Assembly: GCF_002954765.1 (NCBI RefSeq)
Contig: NZ_MTPW01000001.1
Coordinates: 3,051,501-3,115,500 of the forward strand
Length of the DNA: 64,000 nt
Source of the DNA: Nonlabens arenilitoris
GTDB lineage: Bacteria; Bacteroidota; Bacteroidia; Flavobacteriales; Flavobacteriaceae
Direction of reading: 5' to 3'
Of this stretch, positions 1 to 7,520 are shown one piece after another (the first letter of the stretch is position 1; every line of letters begins with the position of its first letter). The notes under the pieces are model-generated. The model saw nothing but the letters and a program-made list of their open reading frames with translations, did not search any database and was not told the DNA's origin. Made by a program: the position numbers and the translations under genes.

Positions 1-75
1 TTTCAATTTATCTGTTTGTGCATTTGAGACACTTACATATAATAGTAATAACAATAACTTCACAAACTGATTCAT
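1..75 (-). CDS. N-terminus of an exported protein (partial, runs off the left edge)
   Basis: The first 25 codons are visible, beginning with ATG at 75-73. They read as a signal peptide: MNQFVK, then a Leu-rich core (LLLLLLY), then VSVSNAQTDKLK, with probable cleavage after the Ala of SNA. The start lies 25 bp downstream of the lpxD stop on the same strand, so it is probably co-transcribed with lpxD. The mature protein lies outside the window, so no function can be given. The signal-peptide reading is firm because the frame is open to the edge and its composition is typical of Bacteroidota exported proteins ending in NAQ. Confidence 0.65.
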   Translation of the reverse strand, partial: MNQFVKLLLLLLYVSVSNAQTDKLK

Positions 76-100
76 GGTCAAATAGTAATATTAAAACACA

Positions 101-1093
101 TTATTGTTTAGCAAGCTTGCGCAATGCAACCCATTGTTTAAGCATTTCTCGAGAATCAGTAGCTGGATAACCTAGTACTGTTTTACCAGCAGCCACATTA
201 TTCATTACACCACTACCTGCTCCTACTGTAGCACCAGACTCGATGGTGGTGTGATCTTTAATAGAAGCACTACCACCTATAATAACACCATCACCTAAAG
301 TTACAGAACCTGCAAGACCACTATGTCCAGCCATGATACAACATCTACCTAGTATACAATTGTGTGCAATTTGGACCAGGTTATCTATTTTACAACCGTC
401 ACCTATAATCGTTGAATTAAACTTAGCTCTATCTACACAAGAATTTGCACCTATTTCTACACCATTCCCTATTATCACATTACCTATGTGCGGAATTTTA
501 ACCAGTCCACGACCATCATCTGCTGGACGATAGCCAAAACCGTCTGCACCAATACTTACATTATTGTGAAATATACATTGTGCACCTATTTGTGAGCGTT
601 CTCTTATAACTGTTCCAGACCATGCAACGGTTTGCGGTCCTATAATAGTATCATCAAATACACTTACATTGTGATACAGGACAACACCATCACCTAACTT
701 CACATTTTTACCTATGTAGCAATGTGCACCTATTTGAACTCCTTTACCTATACTTGCTGTTTCATGTATGACAGCGGTAGGGTGAATATCTGTATCAAAA
801 ACAGGTGTAGGCGGTAAAAATGCCTCTAACATATTTGCCATCGCTAGATCTGCGTTTTTTACTTTGATCAAGCATCGATTATCACCAGGTGCTAATTCTA
901 TGTTTTCACTAATTATCGCTATGGATGCCTTAGAATCTGCCCAGAATTTTGCATACTTTTTATTCCCAATAAAGGTCAAATCAGTTTTAGACGCTTTTCT
1001 TATTTCTTCTATTCCTGTAATTTTTTGGGTAGTAGAACCTATAAGGGCTCCTTCTAACACATCACAAATCTGTTGAGCAGTAAATGAATTCAT
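101..1093 (-). CDS. lpxD: UDP-3-O-(3-hydroxyacyl)glucosamine N-acyltransferase (LpxD)
   Basis: LpxD adds the second 3-hydroxyacyl chain, from acyl-ACP, to UDP-3-O-acyl-glucosamine, the third step of lipid A synthesis in the cytoplasm. The 330 residues are close to the family length. An N-terminal uridine-binding-type domain (about residues 1-95) is followed by a long left-handed beta-helix of hexapeptide repeats (for example IGKGVQIGAHCYIGKNVKLGDG). The family motif NLVQIAHN places the catalytic His near residue 244, followed by the usual GHSGLAGSVTLGDGV. The start MNSFTAQQ fits the family. It precedes the truncated exported protein at the left edge. Flavobacteria often carry two lpxD-like genes; which copy this is cannot be told here. 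Confidence 0.93.
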   Translation of the reverse strand: MNSFTAQQICDVLEGALIGSTTQKITGIEEIRKASKTDLTFIGNKKYAKFWADSKASIAIISENIELAPGDNRCLIKVKNADLAMANMLEAFLPPTPVFDTDIHPTAVIHETASIGKGVQIGAHCYIGKNVKLGDGVVLYHNVSVFDDTIIGPQTVAWSGTVIRERSQIGAQCIFHNNVSIGADGFGYRPADDGRGLVKIPHIGNVIIGNGVEIGANSCVDRAKFNSTIIGDGCKIDNLVQIAHNCILGRCCIMAGHSGLAGSVTLGDGVIIGGSASIKDHTTIESGATVGAGSGVMNNVAAGKTVLGYPATDSREMLKQWVALRKLAKQ

Positions 1094-1140
1094 TAATATT
1101 TATATAGTTGATTGGTAAAACTAACCTTTAACAAGCATAA

Positions 1141-1175
1141 AAAAAAACTCAGCACCATAGATGCTGAGTTTTTAA
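1141..1175 (-). terminator. Intrinsic terminator downstream of the alcohol dehydrogenase gene
   Basis: CTCAGCA (1148-1154) pairs with TGCTGAG (1162-1168) around a 7-base loop. An A-run on the left and a T-run on the right make it potentially bidirectional. Read leftward it ends in at least seven U and would stop transcripts coming from the dehydrogenase gene. Confidence 0.8.
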
Positions 1176-1190
1176 AGATTATCGTTAATA

Positions 1191-1206
1191 CGCTTTCGCG
1201 AAAGCG
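1191..1206. repeat. Dispersed palindrome, perfect copy, intergenic
   Basis: CGCTTTCGCGAAAGCG between the terminator and the dehydrogenase stop codon. It is the first of 12 perfect copies of the GCTTTCGCGAAAGC core in the window. Confidence 0.9.
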
Positions 1207-1211
1207 AGAAA

Positions 1212-2255
1212 CTACAATGTCTCCATATCAATAACAAAACGATACTTTACATCGTTTTTCTGAACGCGTTCAAAGGCGTTATTAATATCTTGCATATCAA
1301 TCATTTCTATATCTGATGTGATGTTGTGTTCTCCACAAAAATCTAACATTTCTTGAGTCTCCTTAATTCCTCCTATTAATGATCCTGCTAATTTTTTTCT
1401 TCTCAAAATAAGATTTGCACCATGTACATTTTCCAACGGTTCAATAGCACCTACTAGACACATCGTACAATCTCTTTTTAGCAAGGCTAGATATGGATTA
1501 ACATCATGGCCTACCGGTATGGTGTTAAGAATAAAATCAAAAGAATCATTGTGCTCTTTCATTTGATTTTCATCTTTTGAAATAATTACTTGATTAGCTC
1601 CTAGTCTTTTGGCATCCTTTGCTTTTTCTTCACTCGTGGTAATCATTACTGTTTCTGCTCCCATTGCAGCAGCAAATTTGATTCCCATGTGTCCTAGTCC
1701 ACCTAAACCTACGATTCCTACTTTATCACCTTTCTTTACATTCCAGTGTTTTAATGGCGAGTAAGTTGTTATACCTGCACATAAAAGAGGTGCTACCGCT
1801 TTGGTATCAAGATTAGTAGGTACTTTAAGGACAAACTCTTCTCTCACGACAATTACTTTTGAATATCCACCTAGAGTATGACCACCTAAATGTGGATCTT
1901 TACTGTTATAAGTACTGGTAGAACCATTCTCACACCACATTTCTTGATCTTCTTTACAAGCACTGCACTCTTGACAAGAATCTACCATACAACCTACTCC
2001 TACTAGGTCACCAACTTGATATTTTGATACATTACTACCTATGGCTGTTACCTTACCTATGATCTCGTGACCAGGTACGATAGGATATTTTGCATTTCCC
2101 CAGTCATTAAGTTTTGCATGTATATCACTATGACATACACCGCAATACATAATGTCAATAGATACATCATTGTCTAGTAGATCACGTCTGTTGATATTCA
2201 TTTCTTTTAAAGGCGCATCCTTATCTTGTGCACCATATGCTTTTACTTCTTTCAT
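1212..2255 (-). CDS. Zinc-dependent NAD(P) alcohol dehydrogenase (CAD/YahK type)
   Basis: A medium-chain dehydrogenase that interconverts alcohols and aldehydes using NAD(P)H in the cytosol. The catalytic zinc motif CGVCHSDIH near the N-terminus, GHEIIGKV, the four-Cys structural zinc loop (CQECSACKEDQEMWC), and the Rossmann motif GLGGLGHMGIKFA are all intact. About 347 residues is standard for the cinnamyl-alcohol-dehydrogenase/YahK branch. I chose the start MKEVKAYGAQ at 2255, seven codons inside the longest frame, because family members begin at this lysine/valine-rich stretch. It is monocistronic, with its own terminator. Broad-specificity aldehyde reduction is the likely role; the substrate cannot be read from sequence. 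Confidence 0.9.
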   Translation of the reverse strand: MKEVKAYGAQDKDAPLKEMNINRRDLLDNDVSIDIMYCGVCHSDIHAKLNDWGNAKYPIVPGHEIIGKVTAIGSNVSKYQVGDLVGVGCMVDSCQECSACKEDQEMWCENGSTSTYNSKDPHLGGHTLGGYSKVIVVREEFVLKVPTNLDTKAVAPLLCAGITTYSPLKHWNVKKGDKVGIVGLGGLGHMGIKFAAAMGAETVMITTSEEKAKDAKRLGANQVIISKDENQMKEHNDSFDFILNTIPVGHDVNPYLALLKRDCTMCLVGAIEPLENVHGANLILRRKKLAGSLIGGIKETQEMLDFCGEHNITSDIEMIDMQDINNAFERVQKNDVKYRFVIDMETL

Positions 2256-2406
2256 AGTCTTTATTTGTAGATACAAAATTTAGAAAATTAATTGATTATA
2301 GGTACTAGAGAAATCATAAAGTATCTCAATAATTAATAAAATAGTTAACGGCATTTTAAATGAGTAATAAGTGACAAACAGTATCTTTACTACAAGATTA
2401 TAAATT

Positions 2407-3321
2407 ATGCACAAATTACTTTACATCGCTTTAGCCGTATTAATAACATCCTGTAATTCAAACACATCAACTAAAAGTACAACTACTGATATAAACAGTA
2501 AACGTATGGAATCACTTGAAGACCTGACATTAAATCAAGAGTTTAAAGATTACTGGTATAATGGTAAAGCAGAGATTTCTAGTTATGAATTGTCTCAATC
2601 TAGATATGGGGAAATGCGTGATGGAAAATCAGTGATGATTTTTGTAACAGAACCATTTAATATCATAGACGAAGTTAAAGCAGACAACCCGTCTGAAGAT
2701 AATAGGCCAGTGATGAAACTTAATGTAACTAGAGATTTTAATACAGGCATCTATCCCTACTCTATTATGAGTAGCACCTTTTTACCTTTAGATAAAAAGG
2801 ATAATGCAATTAAAATATCTTCTAGTATTCAAGAATGGTGCGGACATACTTATATGCAATTGAATCAATATGATAAGGTATATGATGTTAGTTTATTTTC
2901 TTATTTTCAGTCTGAGCAGGAAGATTATTTTGAAGTTGAACAGGTTATGACTGAAAATCAAATTCCTATACAACTAAGGATAGATCCCACCGCGATGCCT
3001 ATTGGTGATCTAAAATTAATTCCCAGTCTAGAATATTTAAGGTTAAAACATGTGGAGACTAAAGCTTACGACGCAACCGCTAACTTTAGAGAGATTGAGG
3101 ATGGTTATTTATATAGTGTTAGATATAAAGAGTTAGACCGTATTATAGCTTTTAAAACACAAAAAGAAGCACCATATAAAATTCTATCCTGGATGGAGCG
3201 TTATAATGATAATGGTCAACCAGCAGTTTCTACTGGGACTTTAATTAAAACCTTAAATACTGCTTACTGGTCGCAAAAAGGCAGTGAATATGAGGTGCTA
3301 AGAGATAGTTTACAATTATGA
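2407..3321 (+). CDS. Lipoprotein of unknown function, upstream of an MscS-like gene
   Basis: 304 residues. The signal peptide MHKLLYIALAVLITSC has a clear lipobox (LITSC, Cys16), followed by a Ser/Thr/Asn linker, so this is an envelope lipoprotein. The body is soluble, mixed alpha/beta and rich in aromatics (for example KDYWYNGKAEISSYEL, SIQEWCGHTYMQLNQY). I recognise it as a conserved flavobacterial family but know no function. Its stop overlaps the next gene's start (ATGA at 3318-3321), so it is translationally coupled to the MscS-like channel and may work with it at the envelope. Nothing suggests an enzyme active site. Confidence 0.8.
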   Translation: MHKLLYIALAVLITSCNSNTSTKSTTTDINSKRMESLEDLTLNQEFKDYWYNGKAEISSYELSQSRYGEMRDGKSVMIFVTEPFNIIDEVKADNPSEDNRPVMKLNVTRDFNTGIYPYSIMSSTFLPLDKKDNAIKISSSIQEWCGHTYMQLNQYDKVYDVSLFSYFQSEQEDYFEVEQVMTENQIPIQLRIDPTAMPIGDLKLIPSLEYLRLKHVETKAYDATANFREIEDGYLYSVRYKELDRIIAFKTQKEAPYKILSWMERYNDNGQPAVSTGTLIKTLNTAYWSQKGSEYEVLRDSLQL

Positions 3322-3872
3322 TCGATTTTTTAACGAGAACTGAAGTAATATTTACCATAGTCATTTTAATTCTGACCATAGGTATACATCGGTTTGTAAC
3401 TTGGAGTGCTGCAAAACTTTCTAAAGATCTTAATAGATCAAAATTGAGACGTCAATATATTAATAGATATGTAGGCTATTTACTATGGACCCTATCTACC
3501 ATCACGATTATTTTTGTTTGGGGAATTTCTAAAGATGGTTTTTGGACAGCACTTGCTTCTACATTTGCAGTTATAGGTGTTGCGTTGTTTGCAAACTGGA
3601 GTATTTTAAGTAACCTAACCTCTAGTTTTATACTATATTTTGCCTTTCCTTTTAAAATCGGTGATCGTATTAGAATACATGATAAAGATTTACCGGTAAC
3701 CGCTGTGATAGAAGACATTAAAGGTTTTTATACTGTACTTAAAACTAATGATGGTGAGACTATCACTTACCCTAATAACCTACTAATGCAAAAAGGTGTC
3801 AGCATTTTAGGAAGTAAAAAAGAATCTGTTTTTGATATTAATCATGAAGATGCTGATCCTACAGCAAGATAG
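3318..3872 (+). CDS. Small MscS-family mechanosensitive channel-like membrane protein
   Basis: 184 residues: about three hydrophobic segments (residues 8-28, 53-72 and 75-110), then a short soluble domain. The region ALFANWSILSNLTSSFILYF followed by AFPFKIGDRIRIHD matches the MscS pore helix and beta-domain junction. It is shorter than E. coli MscS (286 residues) and lacks most of the C-terminal alpha/beta vestibule. Family role: a pressure-relief or ion channel in the inner membrane. The start overlaps the preceding lipoprotein stop by 4 bp. The function is inferred from the pore motif only. Confidence 0.82.
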   Translation: MIDFLTRTEVIFTIVILILTIGIHRFVTWSAAKLSKDLNRSKLRRQYINRYVGYLLWTLSTITIIFVWGISKDGFWTALASTFAVIGVALFANWSILSNLTSSFILYFAFPFKIGDRIRIHDKDLPVTAVIEDIKGFYTVLKTNDGETITYPNNLLMQKGVSILGSKKESVFDINHEDADPTAR

Positions 3873-3882
3873 TCAAATTGTG

Positions 3883-4044
3883 ATGGATTATATTTTTAAC
3901 ATTGTAGGTTCTTTAGTAATTGCAAGTGGATTAGCTTATATCCTATATAGCAACTTCATAAAAGATCATTCTAAAAATCAAATGACGTCAAATGAAACCG
4001 TAAGCACATTTGATTTATTAACTCAAATAAAAGAATTAAGATAA
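3883..4044 (+). CDS. Possible small single-pass membrane protein (53 aa)
   Basis: MDYIFNIVGSLVIASG begins a hydrophobic N-terminal helix, followed by a polar tail ending in TQIKELR. I prefer ATG at 3883 because the longer frame (from 3832) would overlap the MscS gene. The frame stays open for 29 more codons after the TAA at 4042-4044 (to TAG at 4132), which could mean that an older, longer gene was cut by a stop mutation. I do not recognise a family. It could be real or the front of a decayed gene. Confidence 0.4.
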   Translation: MDYIFNIVGSLVIASGLAYILYSNFIKDHSKNQMTSNETVSTFDLLTQIKELR

Positions 4045-4173
4045 TACTTTATTCATATATTAGATGAAGATAGTGGTATTAATAGAAGTACGGTAAAAGA
4101 GTTTGGAAAAGATTATGTTCAAAATGCTATATAGTCAAGAAATAATTTGAAGTCACGTCCTATTTATTGTTAG

Positions 4174-4410
4174 GCTTCTAGTAAAGATTTTATCAATAAA
4201 TCAGATGTGAGAAGTATCGAGCCTAATTATTCTCTATTAATTAAAAATGGATTTTTTAAAGACCTAAAATATAAATCCAACTACTCTAAGGAATACAATC
4301 GAAATCAAATTACAACTGATCAAATTGTTGAAGAGCTATTCAGTATCATGGAAAAAGTATATCATACTGATTTTTCTAAATCAATAATTATAGAAGTAAG
4401 ACATTTCTAA
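4174..4410 (+). pseudogene. Open frame in a worn stretch, possibly the 3' end of a lost gene
   Basis: A frame open from 4174 to TAA at 4408-4410 encodes about 78 codons of charged, soluble-looking sequence (for example NGFFKDLKYKSNYSKEYN). It has no ATG until 4348; the only usable starts are a GTG at 4207 or that late ATG. No hydrophobic segment, motif or family is recognisable. It sits directly against the convergent FAD-oxidoreductase stop with no terminator between. A gene remnant is more likely than a functional gene. Confidence 0.3.
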
Positions 4411-5655
4411 TTATACAAAAATGCCATTCTCTATATTACTGATTACCGCTTGCGCTGCAGCCTTACCATTCAACATCGCTGCATTTAACGATCCATTACT
4501 CAATTGATCACCAGCTAAGAAGATGTTTTGAGTAAGTTGAGTTTCTGTAGGGTTCATAGCATATTGAATGCTATCAAAAGTAGGCAATGCCTTTTTAATT
4601 TCCATCATTTTAATCAAGTCGCCAGCCTTAATATTTGCTTGTTCAATAAGCTCTTTACGAACACGTTCCTCAAGTTGATCTTTTGTCAGATTGTGTTTTG
4701 CAACTACACTTACACTTATTACTTTAGGATGATTTTCAAAAACATCATTTAAAAAATGAAAATTGTTACTCAAACAATCCTCGCCAGCTATTAAACCTAT
4801 GATAGGTTGGTCAAAACCATGCTCATCAGTATCATAATATAAAGTTTGTACACTGTGCCACTCTTTACCAGACTCAGGTAGGTTAGGAACTAAAACATCT
4901 GCAGGTGTAGCGATGACCGTATAATCACTATGAAGTATTTCACCATTTTCTAGATAAATCTTATCTGCAATGACCTCTTTAACGGTGGTATTTAATTTAA
5001 TTTGTCCGTCTAGTTGACCAGCCATTTGTTCTGGTATAGCTTTTATTCCTGCGGCAGGAATAGTTGCATTTCCTTCACTGAACATTTTAAACACAAACTC
5101 AAACATTCGACTACTTGTTTGTAATTCAGTTTCTAAGAAAATCCCTGTGTAAAAAGGCTTAAAAAAGCAGTCAATCATCTTTTTAGAAAAACCATAATCA
5201 AGGAGATAATCTAAAGTGGTTTTCTCTGGACTATTAAATATATCTATTAGATTTTTCTGTTTTAGCTTTCGCGAAAGCTTAAAAACTTTCCATTTATCAC
5301 TCACACTACCTACACCAGCGATAAGTGTACTCCATGCAAAGCTCATATCACGCTGTGCGTCACCTATAAGGTGTTTTTTACCATCAATAAAAACAATGGA
5401 TGCAGGAGAGAATTTTACTAGATTTAATGAATCTAGATTTAGAAATTCCTTTGCCGCTGGATACTCATCTAGCAATACTTGAAAACCATGATCTAGCTTC
5501 ATTGAGCCATTCATAGTGGTTTTAACACGACCACCTACTGTAGTAGACTGTTCTAATATGTGAGCATTATATCCAGCTTTTTTTAAAGTAATAGCAGCAG
5601 CTAATCCGCTGACACCAGCACCTATAATATGAATTTTCACGTCTTTACTAGTCAT
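4411..5655 (-). CDS. FAD-dependent amine-oxidase/protoporphyrinogen-oxidase-like oxidoreductase
   Basis: 414 residues. The N-terminal dinucleotide-binding motif IIGAGVSGLAAAITLKKAG is followed by the second FAD contact LEQSTTVGGRVKT and the conserved DHGFQVLLDEYP. The C-terminus has the flavoprotein closing motif FLAGDQLSNGSLNAAMLNGKAAA. This matches the amine oxidase/phytoene desaturase superfamily. The real substrate is unknown, and heme or carotenoid chemistry would both fit. The palindrome copy at 5264-5279 is inside the gene and is read as Leu-Ser-Arg-Lys (FKLSRKLK). A -7 promoter box lies just upstream. Monocistronic. Confidence 0.85.
   Translation of the reverse strand: MTSKDVKIHIIGAGVSGLAAAITLKKAGYNAHILEQSTTVGGRVKTTMNGSMKLDHGFQVLLDEYPAAKEFLNLDSLNLVKFSPASIVFIDGKKHLIGDAQRDMSFAWSTLIAGVGSVSDKWKVFKLSRKLKQKNLIDIFNSPEKTTLDYLLDYGFSKKMIDCFFKPFYTGIFLETELQTSSRMFEFVFKMFSEGNATIPAAGIKAIPEQMAGQLDGQIKLNTTVKEVIADKIYLENGEILHSDYTVIATPADVLVPNLPESGKEWHSVQTLYYDTDEHGFDQPIIGLIAGEDCLSNNFHFLNDVFENHPKVISVSVVAKHNLTKDQLEERVRKELIEQANIKAGDLIKMMEIKKALPTFDSIQYAMNPTETQLTQNIFLAGDQLSNGSLNAAMLNGKAAAQAVISNIENGIFV
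5264..5279. repeat. Dispersed palindrome, perfect core, inside the FAD oxidoreductase gene
   Basis: AGCTTTCGCGAAAGCT; encodes LSRK in the host gene. Confidence 0.9.
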
Positions 5656-5673
5656 TAAATTTTATTGAATTGA

Positions 5674-5681
5674 CAAAGATA
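5674..5681 (-). promoter_or_regulatory. Bacteroidota -7 promoter box for the FAD oxidoreductase gene
   Basis: TATCTTTG on the minus strand (CAAAGATA on plus), 19 bp before the ATG, matches the TAnnTTTG consensus. I see no convincing -33 TTG partner. Confidence 0.55.
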
Positions 5682-5776
5682 ATAGCGCAGCTCCATCTAC
5701 TTCTATTTTAACAAATATTTTACCAACAATACAGGCTTTTAAAATCATAATAAGCAGTATAAAAATTGATAGCGCT

Positions 5777-5784
5777 TATCTTTG
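5777..5784 (+). promoter_or_regulatory. Bacteroidota -7 promoter box for the DUF3817 gene
   Basis: TATCTTTG, 18 bp before the ATG at 5803, matches TAnnTTTG. It forms a divergent pair with the box at 5674-5681. Confidence 0.6.
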
Positions 5785-5802
5785 CATCTATAATTAACTG
5801 CT

Positions 5803-6093
5803 ATGAACAAGTTTTTCAAATACCTAGCCATTACCGAAGGATATTCTTTCTTATTAATCCTTTTTGTTACTATGCCATTGAAATACCTAGCAGAAATGCC
5901 TTTACCTAATAAGATAGTAGGTATGGCGCATGGTGTCCTTTTTCTATCCTATATCGTTGTTGCTATTATAGTTGGACAGTTAAACAAATGGAGTTTTAAA
6001 ACTTTACTCATTGTGCTAGTCATGTCCGTAGTTCCTTTTGGCACTTTCTGGATGGAAGAAAAGTACCTGAATGATGATCATATAAAGGCTTAA
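5803..6093 (+). CDS. DUF3817 family small membrane protein
   Basis: 96 residues with three hydrophobic segments. The motif TEGYSFLLILFVTMPLKY, followed by AHGVLFLSYI and the C-terminal PFGTFWMEEKYL, is the DUF3817 (YdzA-like) pattern of integral membrane proteins of unknown role. The charged end EEKYLNDDHIKA is typical. Its last codons overlap the convergent thioesterase gene by 4 bp, so the two transcripts are antisense at their ends. No function is known to me. Confidence 0.85.
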   Translation: MNKFFKYLAITEGYSFLLILFVTMPLKYLAEMPLPNKIVGMAHGVLFLSYIVVAIIVGQLNKWSFKTLLIVLVMSVVPFGTFWMEEKYLNDDHIKA

Positions 6094-6488
6094 AAGCCTT
6101 TCTTTTTCATCCGGTCAGATTGATATTCAACTTCTGTCTTTCCATGTGCTAGAGGCTTACCTTCTTCATCTAGATTGACTAAAATAATATTTTCGATTGT
6201 AATTATCGTTTCATAAGTCATCTTGTTACGTACCTCGCATTTCAGGTCTATAGATGATGTACCAAATTTATTGACCTCTAATCCTATCTCAACAATGTCA
6301 CCAGGTTTTGCACTGGCTCTAAAGTTGATCTCACTCATATATTTTGTTACAACTTTTTGATTCTCGATTTGGATAATAGCATAGAGTGCGGCTTCTTCAT
6401 CAATCCATTCCAGTAATCGTCCACCAAATAAGGTTCCATTAGGGTTTAAATCTTCAGGTTTAATCCATTTTCTAGTGTGAAAATTCAT
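6090..6488 (-). CDS. Acyl-CoA thioesterase, hotdog fold (YciA/BACH type)
   Basis: 132 residues with a single hotdog domain. The sequence LNPNGTLFGGRLLEWIDEEAA carries the family's Asn-x-x-Gly-Thr-x-Phe-Gly-Gly loop and the catalytic Asp on the central helix. INFRASAKPGDIVEIGLEV is the second conserved segment. These enzymes hydrolyse acyl-CoA to free acid and CoA in the cytosol as hexamers. The short basic tail (RMKKKGF) overlaps the convergent DUF3817 gene by 4 bp. A weak box TATCTTTA lies upstream. Chain-length preference is not readable. Confidence 0.88.
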   Translation of the reverse strand: MNFHTRKWIKPEDLNPNGTLFGGRLLEWIDEEAALYAIIQIENQKVVTKYMSEINFRASAKPGDIVEIGLEVNKFGTSSIDLKCEVRNKMTYETIITIENIILVNLDEEGKPLAHGKTEVEYQSDRMKKKGF

Positions 6489-6647
6489 AGTTTTTAATTT
6501 ACTATAAAGATAGTTTAAACATAGTTTACGAGATTCTATAATAGATATTCAAAATCAATAATTCAATAAGAAAAACTGACTAAAAATTAGCATTCGGTGC
6601 TATTTAAAAGATTCTATTATGGTTTTAAATATCACTTAAAATCCACT

Positions 6648-6655
6648 TACCTTTG
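6648..6655 (+). promoter_or_regulatory. -7 promoter box almost touching the SpoU methyltransferase start
   Basis: TACCTTTG ends 5 bp before ATG 6661. If used, transcription would begin at or within a few bases of the start codon, giving a leaderless or nearly leaderless mRNA. It also rules against the upstream GTG at 6655 as a start. Confidence 0.55.
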
Positions 6656-6660
6656 TGTTA

Positions 6661-7476
6661 ATGAAACATATTACTAGTCCACACAACGCCATTATACGTC
6701 ATGCAGAGTTATTGCAACGTAAGAGTAAAGCACGCAAAAAGGAAGGACTCTTTCTTGTAGAAGGGCAACGCGAGATTATGCTGTGCGATCAAGGTGGTTT
6801 TGAGTTACAACAATTACTAGTTTGTGGATCAATCCTTTTAAATACTGAAGATTTTGAGGCTAATGATATCTATAATAAAATAAATATCAATAGCAAGCCA
6901 GAAGTTATATCAGTTACCCAAGAAGTCTATGAGAAATTAGCTTACAGAACCGGTACTGAAGGCGTTATCGCTTTTGCTAAAGCAAAATCTCAACAACTAC
7001 AAGATTTAAAGCTATCTGAAAATCCTTTAATCTTAATAGCAGAATCACCAGAAAAACCTGGTAACCTAGGTGCCATATTAAGAACTGCAGATGCTGCAAA
7101 AGTGGATGCCGTTATCATCGCAAATCCTGTGGCAGACCTTTTTAATCCTAATGTAGTACGATCTAGTGTAGGTTGTGTATTTACCGTTCCTGTTGCAACA
7201 GGTACAACGAGCGAAGTAGTGGAATTCTTAAAGTCAAAAAACATCAACTTATATGCAGCTACTTTACAAACTAGTGAACGCTATGATGTCATGGATTATA
7301 CTACCGGTAGCGCCATTGCACTGGGTACTGAGGCAACTGGATTATCTCAAGAAATGCGAGATGCTGCCTTGAAAAACATAATTATCCCTATGAGTGGTGC
7401 AATAGACTCTATGAACCTATCAGTGAGTGCAGCCATATTGATATTTGAGGCCAAAAGACAGCGCGATTTTAAATAA
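6661..7476 (+). CDS. SpoU/TrmH-family RNA 2'-O-methyltransferase
   Basis: About 271 residues. An N-terminal substrate-binding domain (HNAIIRHAELLQRKSKARKK, then LFLVEGQREI) precedes the SPOUT knot. All three SpoU motifs are present: motif 1 with EKPGNLGAILRTADA and an Asn/Arg pair, motif 2 IALGTEATGLS, and motif 3 IPMSGAIDSMNLSVSAAI. It methylates a ribose 2'-OH in rRNA or tRNA using S-adenosylmethionine; the target base is unknown. I take ATG 6661 rather than GTG 6655 because the promoter box overlaps the latter and family members begin at the Ser-Pro-x-Asn motif shortly after Met-Lys. It is first in a rightward run. Confidence 0.9.
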   Translation: MKHITSPHNAIIRHAELLQRKSKARKKEGLFLVEGQREIMLCDQGGFELQQLLVCGSILLNTEDFEANDIYNKININSKPEVISVTQEVYEKLAYRTGTEGVIAFAKAKSQQLQDLKLSENPLILIAESPEKPGNLGAILRTADAAKVDAVIIANPVADLFNPNVVRSSVGCVFTVPVATGTTSEVVEFLKSKNINLYAATLQTSERYDVMDYTTGSAIALGTEATGLSQEMRDAALKNIIIPMSGAIDSMNLSVSAAILIFEAKRQRDFK

Positions 7477-7498
7477 TTAAAAGCTTCTTATTTACCAT

Positions 7499-7506
7499 TA
7501 CATTTG
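7499..7506 (+). promoter_or_regulatory. -7 promoter box for the M48 protease gene
   Basis: TACATTTG, 14 bp before the ATG at 7521. Only 22 bp follow the upstream stop codon, so the protease gene probably has its own promoter as well as read-through. Confidence 0.5.
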
Positions 7507-7520
7507 TGAAAAATTAATCC

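Noticed and set aside
2407..3321. Possible annotation of the lipoprotein as a Maf septum-formation inhibitor
   Set aside because: It has a lipobox and none of the Maf motifs; the true Maf gene is at 25741-26322.
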